DNA of 64,000 bases, taken from contig DASYEM010000021.1 in assembly GCA_036499025.1 (NCBI GenBank), forward strand, positions 1 through 64,000. Reading direction: 5' to 3'. The stretch's first letter is position 1. Every line of letters starts with the position of its first letter. The DNA is from Parvibaculum sp036499025. GTDB lineage: Bacteria > Pseudomonadota > Alphaproteobacteria > Parvibaculales > Parvibaculaceae. Below the pieces are notes generated by a model. The model was not told the DNA's origin and ran no database searches. It saw only the letters and a program-made list of their open reading frames with translations. The position numbers and the translations under genes were made by a program. Below are positions 1 through 8,286 of the stretch, one piece after another.

Positions 1-49
1 CACGAACATCGTGGCGCTTCTCCTGCTCGCCGTTCTCGCTCACCAATAA
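1..49 (+). CDS. C-terminal end of a gene cut by the window edge; hydrophobic tail
   Basis: The frame beginning at base 2 reads TNIVALLLLAVLAHQ and stops with TAA at 47-49. The visible residues are hydrophobic, so this may be the end of a membrane segment. A strong terminator follows 26 bases later on the same strand, which supports a real plus-strand gene ending here. The family cannot be named from 15 residues. Confidence 0.45.
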   Translation, partial: TNIVALLLLAVLAHQ

Positions 50-74
50 GAGCGCCGGCTTCGAGAAAGACCAA

Positions 75-105
75 GGCTCCGCAGAGCGATCTGCGGAGCC
101 TTTTT
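75..105 (+). terminator. Rho-independent terminator
   Basis: A perfect 10-bp stem (75-84 with 91-100), a 6-base loop and a run of five T at 101-105. It ends the plus-strand gene that enters from the left edge. Confidence 0.9.
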
Positions 106-131
106 CCTGCGCGATGGTTTTGTTGCCGAAT

Positions 132-160
132 AAAAAAAGGCCCCGCGAATTTGCGAGGCC
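132..160 (-). terminator. Rho-independent terminator of bamE
   Basis: Read on the minus strand, an 8-bp stem (160-153 with 146-139, including one G-U pair) with a 6-base loop is followed by seven T. It lies 29 bases beyond the bamE stop. The plus-strand reading has a C-A mismatch, so the minus orientation is the better fit. Confidence 0.8.
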
Positions 161-188
161 TTTCATTTGTCGGTCTTGGCGATGAGTA

Positions 189-713
189 TCAGACGCCGCC
201 CGGACGGCCCGGCACCGGTCCGCCGCTCTTCTTGCTGTCGTCTTTTTTGTTGAAGCGGCCGAGGTTGCTGAAGAGCTGGCCGAGAATGGTGAGCTCCTTG
301 CCGCGCGTCGGCGTGGTGCGCGTCTGCAAATCGACGATCTCGCCGTCCTGCAAGCCGTAATAGACAACCTGCTGAACCGTATCCATCTTCTCGAAATAGA
401 AGGCGATGACGGTCCGCTCGATCTCATCGGGCTGGTAGAAAAGATAGGTCTCGGTTTTGCTGCTGATGTAGTACCAGGCATCGCCTTCGATCGTGGATGT
501 CGTCGAAGGGGAGCCCATGATCTCTTTGACCTGGGCTTTGGTTGTGATCTTCGGTTTGACCTTCTTCAGGTCTTTTTCGTTGAGCACATAGCCGCGCGTT
601 TCGACCACAGGTTCAACGAGCGGCGCACAGCCTATAAGGGCCGGGCTCGAGGCAGACAGACAGGCCACGGCGGCCAGAATCCCGGCACGGCGCCGCAGGC
701 GATTGGAAGTCAT
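189..713 (-). CDS. bamE: Outer membrane assembly lipoprotein BamE (SmpA/OmlA)
   Basis: A lipoprotein of 174 residues belonging to the BAM machinery that inserts beta-barrel proteins into the outer membrane. Residues 1-28 form a lipoprotein signal peptide ending in LIGC, with the lipidated cysteine at 29. The SmpA/OmlA domain follows (about 40-145), with the typical KPKITTKAQVKEIMGSPS helix and a strand pattern around WYYISSKTE. The C-terminal tail is charged and Gly/Pro-rich. The start ATG is preceded by a GGGAGGG ribosome site. The gene is monocistronic, with its own terminator, and divergent from the bc1 chaperone gene. Longer than E. coli BamE mainly through the C-terminal tail. Confidence 0.92.
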   Translation of the reverse strand: MTSNRLRRRAGILAAVACLSASSPALIGCAPLVEPVVETRGYVLNEKDLKKVKPKITTKAQVKEIMGSPSTTSTIEGDAWYYISSKTETYLFYQPDEIERTVIAFYFEKMDTVQQVVYYGLQDGEIVDLQTRTTPTRGKELTILGQLFSNLGRFNKKDDSKKSGGPVPGRPGGV

Positions 714-834
714 ATTGGAGTACCCTCCCGAGACCCAGATGTTCAGACGTTGACCTACCCTTGTCGGTCGCTAAATTCAATCGGCTTCTTGACGCCCGTC
801 ATGTGGTACAGGTTTGGCCTGACGGAGTAACGCT

Positions 835-1413
835 ATGATATGGAAAACGATTTTCGGCCGGACTGAGCGCGAGTCAGAGGCCTACGCTATCTATGGGACC
901 CTGGTCTCGCAAGCGCGTTCGCCTGCGCTTTATCTGCATGCCGGCGTGCCGGACACGCTGGAAGGCCGTTTCGAGATGGTCGTACTGCATGCCTTTTTGG
1001 TCCTCAGGCGGCTGAAGGCAGCAAGCGGTCCCGAGACCGGACCGGCCAAGGCCTTCGGCCAGCGGATTTTCGACGTTCTGTTCGACGACATGGATCAGAC
1101 CTTGCGCGAGCTCGGGGTCGGCGACCTGTCCGTCGGCAAAAAGATCAAGGCGCTGGCATCGTCCTTTTATGGGCGCGTCGCCGCCTATGACGGAGGGCTC
1201 GACGCTTCCGATCCGTCTGTGCTGGAAGAGGCGCTGAAGCGCAACGTCTTTGCCGAGATGGATCCGTCCGCAGCCGAGGTAACGGCGCTTGCCGATTATG
1301 TCCGGCGCGCATCGACTGCACTTGATGGTTTGCCCATCGCGGGGCTTTTAAAAGGCAGCGTTAGCTTCGCCGCTTTGCCCGAACCGCTTGTCGTTGAAAG
1401 GCCGGGCGCATGA
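835..1413 (+). CDS. Ubiquinol-cytochrome c chaperone family protein (CBP3/UQCC1-like)
   Basis: A protein of 192 residues resembling the bacterial CBP3 family. The mitochondrial relatives Cbp3/UQCC1 assist synthesis and assembly of cytochrome b into complex III; the bacterial role is inferred from these. Visible family features are the N-terminal YAIYGTLVSQARSPALY stretch, a conserved ...GRFEMVVLHAFLVLRRL helix and the FDVLFDDMDQTLRELGVGD segment. No signal peptide or membrane segment, so cytosolic. The end overlaps the next gene by four bases (ATGA), indicating translational coupling with the DUF177 protein. Confidence 0.85.
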   Translation: MIWKTIFGRTERESEAYAIYGTLVSQARSPALYLHAGVPDTLEGRFEMVVLHAFLVLRRLKAASGPETGPAKAFGQRIFDVLFDDMDQTLRELGVGDLSVGKKIKALASSFYGRVAAYDGGLDASDPSVLEEALKRNVFAEMDPSAAEVTALADYVRRASTALDGLPIAGLLKGSVSFAALPEPLVVERPGA

Positions 1414-1967
1414 GCACGGATATGAAGCCCGAATTCAGCATTGAGCTTGCCGTTGCCGACGTCTCGCAGAACGGCACCACGATTCCCTTCGAGGCGAATG
1501 AACAGCAGCGCGCGGCGCTTGCCGAACGATTCGAGCTTCTCGAGTTGCGGTCGTTCAAGGGCAAGGTCGCGGTCAAGCCCTGGCGGCGGCATGGTCTGTC
1601 GCTTGAGGGCAGCTTCCAGGCCGAGGTCGTTCAGGCCTGCATCGCGACGCTTGAACCGCTTGAGGCAAAGCTCTCCGAAAGCTTCCACCTGCACTATCTT
1701 CCCGCCGCGATGATCCAGCATGACGCCGCTGCCGCAGCGGAACGCGAGATCATTGTCGACGTGCAAAGCGAAGACCCGCCGGAGCCGATTGAAAACGACA
1801 TGATCGACATAGGCGAGGCCATGTCCGAGCAGCTTGCCGTTGCGATTGATCCCTATCCGAAGAAGCCTGGTGCGCATTTCGAGCCACCGTTGGAAGAGCC
1901 GGAAACTGCCGCTGAAAAGCCTGCGAATCCCTTCGCGGCGCTCGAAAAACTCAAGAAAAAAGATTGA
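1410..1967 (+). CDS. yceD: YceD/DUF177 family protein
   Basis: A 185-residue protein of the DUF177 family, known in E. coli and plants to be linked to 23S rRNA accumulation; in many bacteria it precedes rpmF and plsX. The rRNA-related role here is family knowledge. The central part contains the conserved pattern of a Cys (VVQACIATLEPLEAKLSESF) followed by acidic residues (VDVQSEDPPEPIENDMIDIGEAMSEQL, family core). The C-terminus is Pro/Lys/Glu-rich. Unlike many genomes, no rpmF lies between it and plsX; 124 bases separate it from plsX. Confidence 0.85.
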   Translation: MSTDMKPEFSIELAVADVSQNGTTIPFEANEQQRAALAERFELLELRSFKGKVAVKPWRRHGLSLEGSFQAEVVQACIATLEPLEAKLSESFHLHYLPAAMIQHDAAAAAEREIIVDVQSEDPPEPIENDMIDIGEAMSEQLAVAIDPYPKKPGAHFEPPLEEPETAAEKPANPFAALEKLKKKD

Positions 1968-2091
1968 GCTGACGGGCCTTTAGGTCAAAACGAAGCTGTT
2001 GTTTCAAGCACCTAACCTAGTATCTTCTGGGCGGGCTGCCGGGGGGCTGCGAACCGCCTGATGATACTCCCGGCGGGGGAAAGAGGTTTGA

Positions 2092-3180
2092 GTGACGACA
2101 CGCGGATTGACGATTGCGCTGGACGCCATGGGTGGCGATCACGGCCCCGAAACCACGATCGGGGGCGCTGAGCTCGCATCCATTCGCCACCCCGACGCGC
2201 GGTTTTTGATATTCGGCGACGAAGCGATCATGCGTCCGGTCCTGGACAGGTTTCCTCGTGTCGCCGCGGTCAGCGAAATCATCCATACGCCTGTTTCAAT
2301 TTCTATGGATGACAAGCCGAGCCAGGCGCTCCGGCGCGGACGGAAAACCAGCAGCATGTGGCTTGCCATCGACGCGGTGAAGACGGGCCGCGCGCAAGCC
2401 GCGCTGTCGGCTGGCAACACCGGCGCGCTGATGGCCATGGCCAAGGTGATTCTGAAGACCATGCCGCATGTCGAGCGCCCGGCTCTGGCCGCGCTCTGGC
2501 CGACGGCGCGCGGCGAGAGTGTCGTGCTTGATCTCGGCGCGACCATCGGTCCCGACGCCTTCCAGCTCGTGCAGTTCGCTGTCATGGGCGAGGCTTTCGC
2601 CCGCGTTATTTTCAGTCTGGATCGCCCGACGGTCGGTCTTCTCAATATCGGTCAGGAAGAAGTCAAAGGCACCGAGCAGGTGAAGGACGCGGCGCAGATG
2701 CTGCGCGATTCGGGCTTGCCGATGAATTTCCATGGCTTCGTCGAAGGCGACGACATCAGCAAGGGTACAGTCGATGTCGTCGTGACCGACGGCTATACCG
2801 GCAATATCGCACTGAAGACCGCGGAAGGCACGGTCCGGCTCATCATCGAATTCCTGCGCAATGCGCTGCGCAGCTCGCTGATGTCGCGCATCGGCTATCT
2901 CTTTGCGCAAGGCGCCTTCAAGGCGCTCAGCAAGAAGCTCGATCCGCGCGCATCCAATGGCGCGGTTTTTCTCGGCCTCAACGGCATCGTCGTGAAAAGC
3001 CACGGTGGCACCGACGCCGAAGGCTTTGCCTATGCGATCGATGTCGCCGTCGATGTCGCTGCAGCCGATCTGCTGCAAAAGATCGTCGCCGATCTGGCGC
3101 ATCTCGACGGCTTCAAACCGTCGGCGTCCGCGCGGACGTCCAATTCCATCACTGAACCATCCGAGGCTGCGTTATCGTGA
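2092..3180 (+). CDS. plsX: Phosphate acyltransferase PlsX
   Basis: Converts acyl-ACP to acyl-phosphate, the first step of the PlsX/PlsY route to phosphatidic acid; peripheral membrane/cytosolic enzyme. The 362-residue protein has the N-terminal signature IALDAMGGDHGP, the central SAGNTGALMA motif and the C-terminal NGIVVKSHGGTDAEGF motif, and its length is usual for the family. It starts with GTG, supported by an AAAGAGG ribosome site seven bases upstream. The stop overlaps the GTG start of fabH by four bases (GTGA), the standard plsX-fabH operon. Confidence 0.96.
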   Translation: MTTRGLTIALDAMGGDHGPETTIGGAELASIRHPDARFLIFGDEAIMRPVLDRFPRVAAVSEIIHTPVSISMDDKPSQALRRGRKTSSMWLAIDAVKTGRAQAALSAGNTGALMAMAKVILKTMPHVERPALAALWPTARGESVVLDLGATIGPDAFQLVQFAVMGEAFARVIFSLDRPTVGLLNIGQEEVKGTEQVKDAAQMLRDSGLPMNFHGFVEGDDISKGTVDVVVTDGYTGNIALKTAEGTVRLIIEFLRNALRSSLMSRIGYLFAQGAFKALSKKLDPRASNGAVFLGLNGIVVKSHGGTDAEGFAYAIDVAVDVAAADLLQKIVADLAHLDGFKPSASARTSNSITEPSEAALS

Positions 3181-4154
3181 GTATCATTCGGAGTGTCGTT
3201 GCGGGCTGTGGCAGCTATCTGCCGGAGCGACGCGTCACCAATGAGGACATGACCAAAATCGTCGAAACGACCGACGAATGGATCGTGGAACGGACGGGTA
3301 TCAATGCCCGCCATATCGCCGCCGATGGCGAGCTGACCTCCGATCTGGCATTGAAGGCGGCCCAGGCCGCCATTGCGAATGCGGGCATCGATGCCCAGCA
3401 GATCGACACGATCATCATGGCGACGACGACGCCGGACAACACGTTCCCGGCCACCGCCGTTACGGTGCAGGCCCAGCTCGGCCTCCATCACGGCGCTGCC
3501 TTCGACATTCAGGCCGTGTGCTCGGGCTTCGTCTATGCGCTCACCATTGCCGACACCTTCATCCGTTGCGGCCAGGCCAAGACCGTTCTGGTCATCGGCG
3601 CCGAGACCTTTTCCCGGCTGCTCGACTGGACCGACCGGACGACCTGCGTCCTCTTCGGCGATGGCGCCGGCGCGGTCATCCTGACGGCAGGCGAGGGCGA
3701 GGGCACCAATGCCGATCGCGGCATCCTGACGGCCCATCTCCATTCCGACGGACGCTTCAAGGAGAAGCTCTATGTCGATGGCGGTCCATCCTCGACCCAG
3801 ACGGTCGGCCATGTCCGCATGGAGGGCCGCGAGGTCTTCCGCCACGCCGTCGTCAACATTGCCGACACGATCAAGGAGGCTCTGGCAGCGACGGGGCTCA
3901 CCGCCGCCGATATCGACTGGTTCGTGCCGCATCAGGCCAACAAGCGCATCCTTGACGGCACGGCCAAGCGTATCGGCCTGCCACCCGAAAAAGTCGTCAT
4001 CACGGTGGGCGATCACGGCAACACGTCAGCCGCGTCGGTCCCACTGGCGCTCGATGCGGCATTGAAGGACGGTCGAATCAAGCGCGGCAATCTTGTACTG
4101 CTTGAAGCCATGGGCGGCGGATTTACATGGGGATCGGTGCTTCTGCGCTGGTGA
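3177..4154 (+). CDS. fabH: Beta-ketoacyl-ACP synthase III
   Basis: Condenses acetyl-CoA with malonyl-ACP to start type II fatty acid synthesis. 325 residues, thiolase fold. The catalytic triad is visible: Cys115 in AVCSGF, His in PHQANKRI and Asn in GDHGNTSAAS; the C-terminal GGGFTWGSVLLRW is typical. GTG start overlapping the plsX stop. Followed after 124 bases by ihfA, an order common in alphaproteobacteria. Confidence 0.97.
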   Translation: MSIIRSVVAGCGSYLPERRVTNEDMTKIVETTDEWIVERTGINARHIAADGELTSDLALKAAQAAIANAGIDAQQIDTIIMATTTPDNTFPATAVTVQAQLGLHHGAAFDIQAVCSGFVYALTIADTFIRCGQAKTVLVIGAETFSRLLDWTDRTTCVLFGDGAGAVILTAGEGEGTNADRGILTAHLHSDGRFKEKLYVDGGPSSTQTVGHVRMEGREVFRHAVVNIADTIKEALAATGLTAADIDWFVPHQANKRILDGTAKRIGLPPEKVVITVGDHGNTSAASVPLALDAALKDGRIKRGNLVLLEAMGGGFTWGSVLLRW

Positions 4155-4278
4155 AGCGAAGCGCTGGAAAGTGACCGAATCCGGCACATAATCGAACTTT
4201 AGAAGATTCGCGCATCCTATTGATATTGACGGGCTATTCGCCCCGCCATAGGCTTCGCGTGAACTTGGAGGTAAGGCC

Positions 4279-4596
4279 ATGGGGGACACAATAACGCGGG
4301 CTCACTTGAGCGAGGCCGTTTATCAAGAAGTCGGCCTGTCGCGCAACGAATCCGCAGAGCTTGTCGAGTCGGTGCTGCTGGAGATCGCCGATAGCCTGTC
4401 GAAGGGCGACACGGTGAAACTGTCATCATTCGGATCGTTTTCGGTTCGTCAGAAGGGCGGTCGCATGGGCCGCAACCCGAAGACGGGCGAGGAAGTTCCG
4501 ATCAAGCCGCGCCGCGTATTGGTGTTCCGGCCGAGCCACGTGCTCAAGGAACGGATCAACGCGGCTCTCAGTGGCAAGGCCGCAGCGGCCGAATAA
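4279..4596 (+). CDS. ihfA: Integration host factor subunit alpha
   Basis: A 105-residue DNA-bending protein that pairs with IHF beta in nucleoid structure, sigma-54 promoter activation and recombination. The sequence has the helical N-terminus with NESAELVESVLLEIADSL, the FGSFSVRQKGGRMGRNPKTG arm with the Arg-Asn-Pro intercalating region, and a typical Ala-rich tail. The start ATG follows an AACTTGGAGG ribosome site. Relevant locally because the NtrC enhancer-binding protein encoded at 32745-34187 belongs to the class whose promoters often need IHF. Confidence 0.95.
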   Translation: MGDTITRAHLSEAVYQEVGLSRNESAELVESVLLEIADSLSKGDTVKLSSFGSFSVRQKGGRMGRNPKTGEEVPIKPRRVLVFRPSHVLKERINAALSGKAAAAE

Positions 4597-4611
4597 GCGC
4601 TGGAGTAGCCC

Positions 4612-5133
4612 GTGACCAGATCCGCATTGAGAGTTCGGATGGAAGAGCGGAGCCAAGGACCTGGTTTGTCGATACAAAAGTCGCCCGACGCTTTCAGAAC
4701 CATCAGCGAGGTTGCGACCGAGCTCGATGTGCCGCAGCACGTGCTGCGCTTTTGGGAAAGCAAGTTCAATCAGATCCGTCCGCTGAAGCGTGGCGGCGGG
4801 CGGCGCTATTATCGCCCCGAAGACGTCGATCTGCTGCGCGGCGTGCGCACGCTTCTCTATAACGACGGCTACACGATCAAGGGCGTGCAGAAGGTCTTCC
4901 GTGAGCAAGGCGTAAAGTTCGTTACCGAAACCGGCAAGGGAACGATCGACGCGTCGCTTGCCGAACTGGCGCGCGAAGCCGTTCGGCGCGGCGAACAGGA
5001 AGAACCTGCGCCATCCGGCGTCGCGCTCGACCAGACAGCGCGACAAACTCTTGAGACTTTGCTTGAAGGTCTTGTCGCCTTGAAGGAAGAGATCGACGAA
5101 ACCCTTTGGGAAGGCGAAGAGGAAGAGAGCTGA
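4612..5133 (+). CDS. MerR family transcriptional regulator
   Basis: A 173-residue regulator with an N-terminal winged helix-turn-helix of MerR type: FRTISEVATELDVPQHVLRFWE, then GGGRRYYRPEDVDLLRGV. The C-terminal half is acidic and predicted helical, with no obvious metal-binding cysteines, so the ligand is unknown. GTG start chosen because a GGAG site lies six bases upstream; an ATG at 4639 is an alternative. Position directly after ihfA is conserved in alphaproteobacteria; the targets are not known to me. Confidence 0.85.
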   Translation: MTRSALRVRMEERSQGPGLSIQKSPDAFRTISEVATELDVPQHVLRFWESKFNQIRPLKRGGGRRYYRPEDVDLLRGVRTLLYNDGYTIKGVQKVFREQGVKFVTETGKGTIDASLAELAREAVRRGEQEEPAPSGVALDQTARQTLETLLEGLVALKEEIDETLWEGEEEES

Positions 5134-5241
5134 CGCCTCTTCGCACCGCAATTCGCCGATGCGCGCCGTCCATCCAGATTCTCTGCCATTTGACCAGCCC
5201 GCGACCTTGAAAAAAGGCTCGCACATGCGGCGATTGAGGCG

Positions 5242-5270
5242 TTGCCGGGGCCGGAGCCCCCGTCTATATT
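5242..5270 (+). promoter_or_regulatory. Sigma-70-type promoter of tRNA-Pro
   Basis: A TTGCCG -35 (5242-5247), exactly 17 bases, and a TATATT -10 (5265-5270), followed by a GC-rich discriminator, as usual for stable RNA genes under stringent control. The predicted start is about 40 bases upstream of the tRNA. Confidence 0.7.
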
Positions 5271-5315
5271 CCGCGCCTCTGAGGGGGCGCCCGCGCTCTT
5301 TCAATCCGGTTTCGT

Positions 5316-5392
5316 CGGAGCGTAGCGCAGCCCGGTAGCGCACTTGTCTGGGGGACAAGGGGTCGTCGGTTCGAATCCGGCCGCTCCGACCA
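5316..5392 (+). tRNA. tRNA-Pro, anticodon GGG
   Basis: A 77-base cloverleaf: acceptor stem CGGAGCG (5316-5322) pairs with CGCTCCG (5382-5388), then A and an encoded CCA (5390-5392). The anticodon stem CTTGT/ACAAG encloses the loop CTGGGGG with anticodon GGG, reading CCC and CCU. The T arm has the standard GGTTCGAATCC. Promoter upstream and terminator directly downstream make it a stand-alone unit. Confidence 0.97.
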
Positions 5393-5399
5393 TCTATCT

Positions 5400-5428
5400 G
5401 GGGTCAGCGCAATGCGTTGACCCCTTTT
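5400..5428 (+). terminator. Terminator of tRNA-Pro
   Basis: A near-perfect 11-bp stem (5400-5410 with 5414-5424, one G-T pair) around an AAT loop, followed by TTTT. It begins eight bases after the tRNA. Confidence 0.85.
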
Positions 5429-5436
5429 CCTAAAGG

Positions 5437-5455
5437 GCAGCTTGCGGCAAGCTGC
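5437..5455. repeat. 9-bp inverted repeat with one-base centre
   Basis: GCAGCTTGC, one base, GCAAGCTGC. It lies between the tRNA-Pro terminator and the 26-codon ORF at 5484. There is no T tract, so it is not a canonical terminator; it may be an operator or leader hairpin of the small gene. Confidence 0.55.
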
Positions 5456-5483
5456 TTACATCGCACTTCGGAGTTTGATCGTC

Positions 5484-5564
5484 ATGCTCACCGTTCTCCC
5501 GATCGTCATCTTCCTCATCGCCATCGCGGCGCTGAACAAATACCAGACCGGCTCGTTTTTCTGA
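5484..5564 (+). CDS. Predicted 26-residue single-pass membrane microprotein
   Basis: An ATG-initiated ORF of 26 codons encoding a hydrophobic segment (VLPIVIFLIAIAALNKY) ending QTGSFF. A GGAG site lies ten bases before the ATG. The hydrophobic stretch is long enough to span a membrane and the ORF sits alone between the tRNA-Pro terminator and the convergent DUF2842 gene, next to heme A synthase. I do not recognise the family. A role with the respiratory membrane proteins nearby is only a guess from position. Confidence 0.5.
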   Translation: MLTVLPIVIFLIAIAALNKYQTGSFF

Positions 5565-5597
5565 GATCGGGTTTCTAGGAGCTGACGGCGGCCCGGA

Positions 5598-5813
5598 TCA
5601 TTCGTCGGGCCGCAGCATCCAGATCATTACGTAGCGGAACGGAAACGCCCAGATCGTGCCTGCGATCAGGTAATAGGCGAACTGCACAAAGCCGTTCGCC
5701 GGCAGGTGCCCGCTCACCGCAACCGTCATCACCAGCAGCGAATAGAAAAGCAGGAACGTCAGCAGCATGAGCGTGCCGATGAGCTTGCGGGCGCGTAGGG
5801 GCAGGCGGCGCAT
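5598..5813 (-). CDS. DUF2842 family small membrane protein
   Basis: A 71-residue protein beginning MRRLPLRARKLIGTLMLL with two predicted transmembrane helices (about 11-32 and 44-67) and the WAFPFRYVMIWML C-terminus. The pattern (basic N-terminus, K-x-G-T helix, P-A-N loop, Y-Y-x-x-A-G-x-x-W) matches DUF2842, a short family found in alphaproteobacteria. Function unknown. The start ATG at 5813-5811 has a GGAG site nine bases upstream; a much longer frame continuing upstream on this strand is antisense to ctaA and is not credible. A GC-rich hairpin overlaps its stop codon. Confidence 0.75.
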   Translation of the reverse strand: MRRLPLRARKLIGTLMLLTFLLFYSLLVMTVAVSGHLPANGFVQFAYYLIAGTIWAFPFRYVMIWMLRPDE

Positions 5814-5939
5814 TCTTGTGTCTCCGATGCGGGCGATGGCGTCTCTGATAAGCCATTCGGGCCAAGCCCGCAAAGGGCGGCAGTCTGTCGCGGGCAATCC
5901 CGGCTGGGAGGCGGGCTCGCTTCGGGCTATCACTTCCCC

Positions 5940-6974
5940 ATGAATGAAGGCACAAACATCGCCGCCCGGCGGCAGATCGCGCTCTGGCTCTTCGGCGTCT
6001 CGGCACTCATTTTCCTGATGGTCATTGTCGGGGGGCTGACGCGCCTTACCGAAAGCGGCCTCTCGATCACCGAATGGAAGCCGGTCATGGGCGCCTTGCC
6101 GCCGATGAGCAACGCTGCCTGGGCCGACGCCTTCACCCGCTATCAGCAAATCCCGCAGTATGAGTTCGTCAACAAGGGCATGACGCTCGGGGAGTTCAAG
6201 AACATCTTCTGGTGGGAGTGGAGCCACCGCTTCCTTGGCCGCTTCATCGGCTTTGCCTTCGCGGCGCCTTTTCTCTGGTTCTTCTTCACGCGCCGCATCG
6301 AGCGCACGATGGCGCCCAAGCTCGTCGTCATGTTCCTGCTCGGTGGTGCGCAGGGCGCGCTCGGCTGGTGGATGGTCAAAAGCGGCCTCACCCAGCGCAT
6401 AGATGTCAGCCAGTACCGGCTCACCGCGCATCTCGGCCTCGCGACGCTCATCTACGCTTACATGATGTGGACGGCGCTGGCGCTCTGGCGCGAACGGCCC
6501 GCGCTTTTCGTCAGTGACCGTTTGCGCAAAGCCTCGCTCTGGCTTGTCGCGCTCGTCTTCCTGCAAATGATGCTGGGCGGCTTCGTCGCCGGCCTCAAGG
6601 CGGGCTACATCTACAATACCTGGCCGCTGATCAGCGGCGCCTTCATTCCCGACGGTCTCTTCGCCGACGCGCCGTGGTGGCGGAATTTCTTTGAAAACAC
6701 GCTGACCGCGCAGTTCGATCACCGCATGGTCGCTTATCTGGTGACGATCCTGACCATCTGGCATTGGCTGGCGGTGCGGCGCTCGGGCAGCCGCGATGCG
6801 GTACGCAGCGCGACGGCGCTTCTGCATGCCGTCCTCGCTCAAGTCGCTCTCGGTATCTGGGCGCTGCTCTGGGTCGTTCCCATTCCGCTCGGCGCGGCGC
6901 ATCAGGCGGGCGCGATGATCGTCTTCACGCTGGCTATTTACCACGCGCGAAAGCTCAACCCGCCCGCCGTCTGA
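5940..6974 (+). CDS. ctaA: Heme A synthase (COX15/CtaA)
   Basis: Oxidises the methyl group of heme O to the formyl group of heme A for aa3-type cytochrome oxidases; inner membrane. The 344 residues hold about eight transmembrane helices with the conserved heme-ligand histidines in WWEWSHRFLGR, TAHLGLA, QFDHRMVAY and GAAHQAGAM. GGLTRLTESGLSITEWKPV is the family signature near the N-terminus. This is the alphaproteobacterial/mitochondrial type. Convergent with metY three bases downstream. Together with the CBP3-like chaperone it indicates a bc1-aa3 respiratory chain. Confidence 0.96.
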   Translation: MNEGTNIAARRQIALWLFGVSALIFLMVIVGGLTRLTESGLSITEWKPVMGALPPMSNAAWADAFTRYQQIPQYEFVNKGMTLGEFKNIFWWEWSHRFLGRFIGFAFAAPFLWFFFTRRIERTMAPKLVVMFLLGGAQGALGWWMVKSGLTQRIDVSQYRLTAHLGLATLIYAYMMWTALALWRERPALFVSDRLRKASLWLVALVFLQMMLGGFVAGLKAGYIYNTWPLISGAFIPDGLFADAPWWRNFFENTLTAQFDHRMVAYLVTILTIWHWLAVRRSGSRDAVRSATALLHAVLAQVALGIWALLWVVPIPLGAAHQAGAMIVFTLAIYHARKLNPPAV

Positions 6975-6977
6975 ACG

Positions 6978-8252
6978 TCAGGCGTTCAACGCTTTGTCCA
7001 GCGCCTTGATGATGTCTTCGGGGTCTTCGAGCCCGATGGACAGACGCACCACATCCGGTCCGGCGCTTGCCGCCTTCTGTTGCTCTTCGCTGAGCTGGCG
7101 ATGAGTCGTCGATGAGGGGTGAATGATGAGACTGCGCGTATCGCCGATATTGGCAAGATGGCTCAGCAGTTCGATCGAGTTCACCAGCTTGACGCCCGCG
7201 TCATAGCCACCCTTCACGCCGAAAGTGAACAGCGCGCCCGCACCCTTCGGCGCATATTTCTGCTGCAGCTTGTGCGACGGATCGTCGTCGAGGCCCGAAT
7301 AGGAAACCCAGGTGACTTTCGGGTGCGTCTTGAGATATTTCGCGACCTTCAGCGCGCTGTCGGAATGACGCTGCATGCGGAGCGGCAAGGTTTCGATGCC
7401 GGTCAGGATCAGGAAAGCATTGAAGGGAGAGATGGCAGGGCCGAGATCGCGCAAGCCCAGCACGCGGCAAGCGATGGCGAAGGAGATCGCACCGAAAGTC
7501 TTGTGGATTTCGAGGCCATGATAGGAGGCATTGGGCTCGGACAGCGTGGGATATTTCCCATCCTTCGACCAGTCGAATTTGCCCGCATCGACGATGATGC
7601 CGCCCATGGAATTGCCGTGGCCGCCAAGAAATTTCGTCGCTGAATGCAGAACGATGTCCGCGCCATGCTCGATGGGGCGCAGCAGATAGGGGGAGGCCAG
7701 CGTGTTGTCGACGATCAGCGGCACACCCGCTTCATGCGCGACCGCCGCGATGGCGGCGATGTCGATGACGAGCCCGCTCGGATTGGCGAAGCTCTCGATA
7801 AAGACCGCTTTGGTTTTCGGCCCGATGGCTTTCTTGATGCTTGCCGGATTGGTTGCGTCGGCCCAGTCGACATGCCAGTCGAACTTCGTAAAGGAATGTC
7901 CGAATTGGGTGATCGACCCTCCATAGAGCTGCGTCGCCGCGACGAAATGATCGCCGGGCTCCATCAGTGTATGGAAGGTCAGAAGTTGCGCCGAATGGCC
8001 GGATGCGACGGCGAGCGCCGCTACACCGCCTTCAAGCGCCGCGACACGTTCTTCGAGCACGGCCGTCGTTGGATTGGTGATGCGCGTGTAGATATTGCCG
8101 AAGGCTTGCAACCCGAAAAGCGAGGCGGCGTGATCGACGTCGTCAAAGACGAAAGATGTCGTCTGATAGATCGGCGTTGCCCGCGCGCCCGTCGTCGGGT
8201 CAGGCTTTGCGCCGGCGTGGATCGCGAGCGTGTCGAAGCCATAATCGGTCAT
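6978..8252 (-). CDS. metY: O-acetylhomoserine aminocarboxypropyltransferase (sulfhydrylase)
   Basis: PLP enzyme of the Cys/Met metabolism family that makes homocysteine (or methionine from methanethiol) from O-acetylhomoserine. 424 residues, usual for MetY and about 40 longer than MetB-type enzymes. The PLP lysine is in HSATKFLGGHGN; N-terminal AIHAGAKPDPTTGARATPIYQTTS and C-terminal NIGDTRSLIIHPSSTTHRQL are typical. Last gene of a minus-strand cluster with the CoA-binding protein and enoyl-CoA hydratase (34-base gap). A second trans-sulfuration enzyme is encoded at 48040-49197. Confidence 0.93.
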   Translation of the reverse strand: MTDYGFDTLAIHAGAKPDPTTGARATPIYQTTSFVFDDVDHAASLFGLQAFGNIYTRITNPTTAVLEERVAALEGGVAALAVASGHSAQLLTFHTLMEPGDHFVAATQLYGGSITQFGHSFTKFDWHVDWADATNPASIKKAIGPKTKAVFIESFANPSGLVIDIAAIAAVAHEAGVPLIVDNTLASPYLLRPIEHGADIVLHSATKFLGGHGNSMGGIIVDAGKFDWSKDGKYPTLSEPNASYHGLEIHKTFGAISFAIACRVLGLRDLGPAISPFNAFLILTGIETLPLRMQRHSDSALKVAKYLKTHPKVTWVSYSGLDDDPSHKLQQKYAPKGAGALFTFGVKGGYDAGVKLVNSIELLSHLANIGDTRSLIIHPSSTTHRQLSEEQQKAASAGPDVVRLSIGLEDPEDIIKALDKALNA

Positions 8253-8286
8253 GGCGAAGTCCTCTTGCGTTGGGTTGGAGGCGATC

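Noticed and set aside
5316..5392. tRNA-Pro as an integration site for a mobile element
   Set aside because: No integrase gene or repeated tRNA 3' end is seen nearby.
5814..6944. Long open frame on the minus strand across ctaA, in frame with DUF2842
   Set aside because: Its sequence is charged and low-complexity, antisense to a well-conserved membrane enzyme; only the 71-codon end is a real gene.
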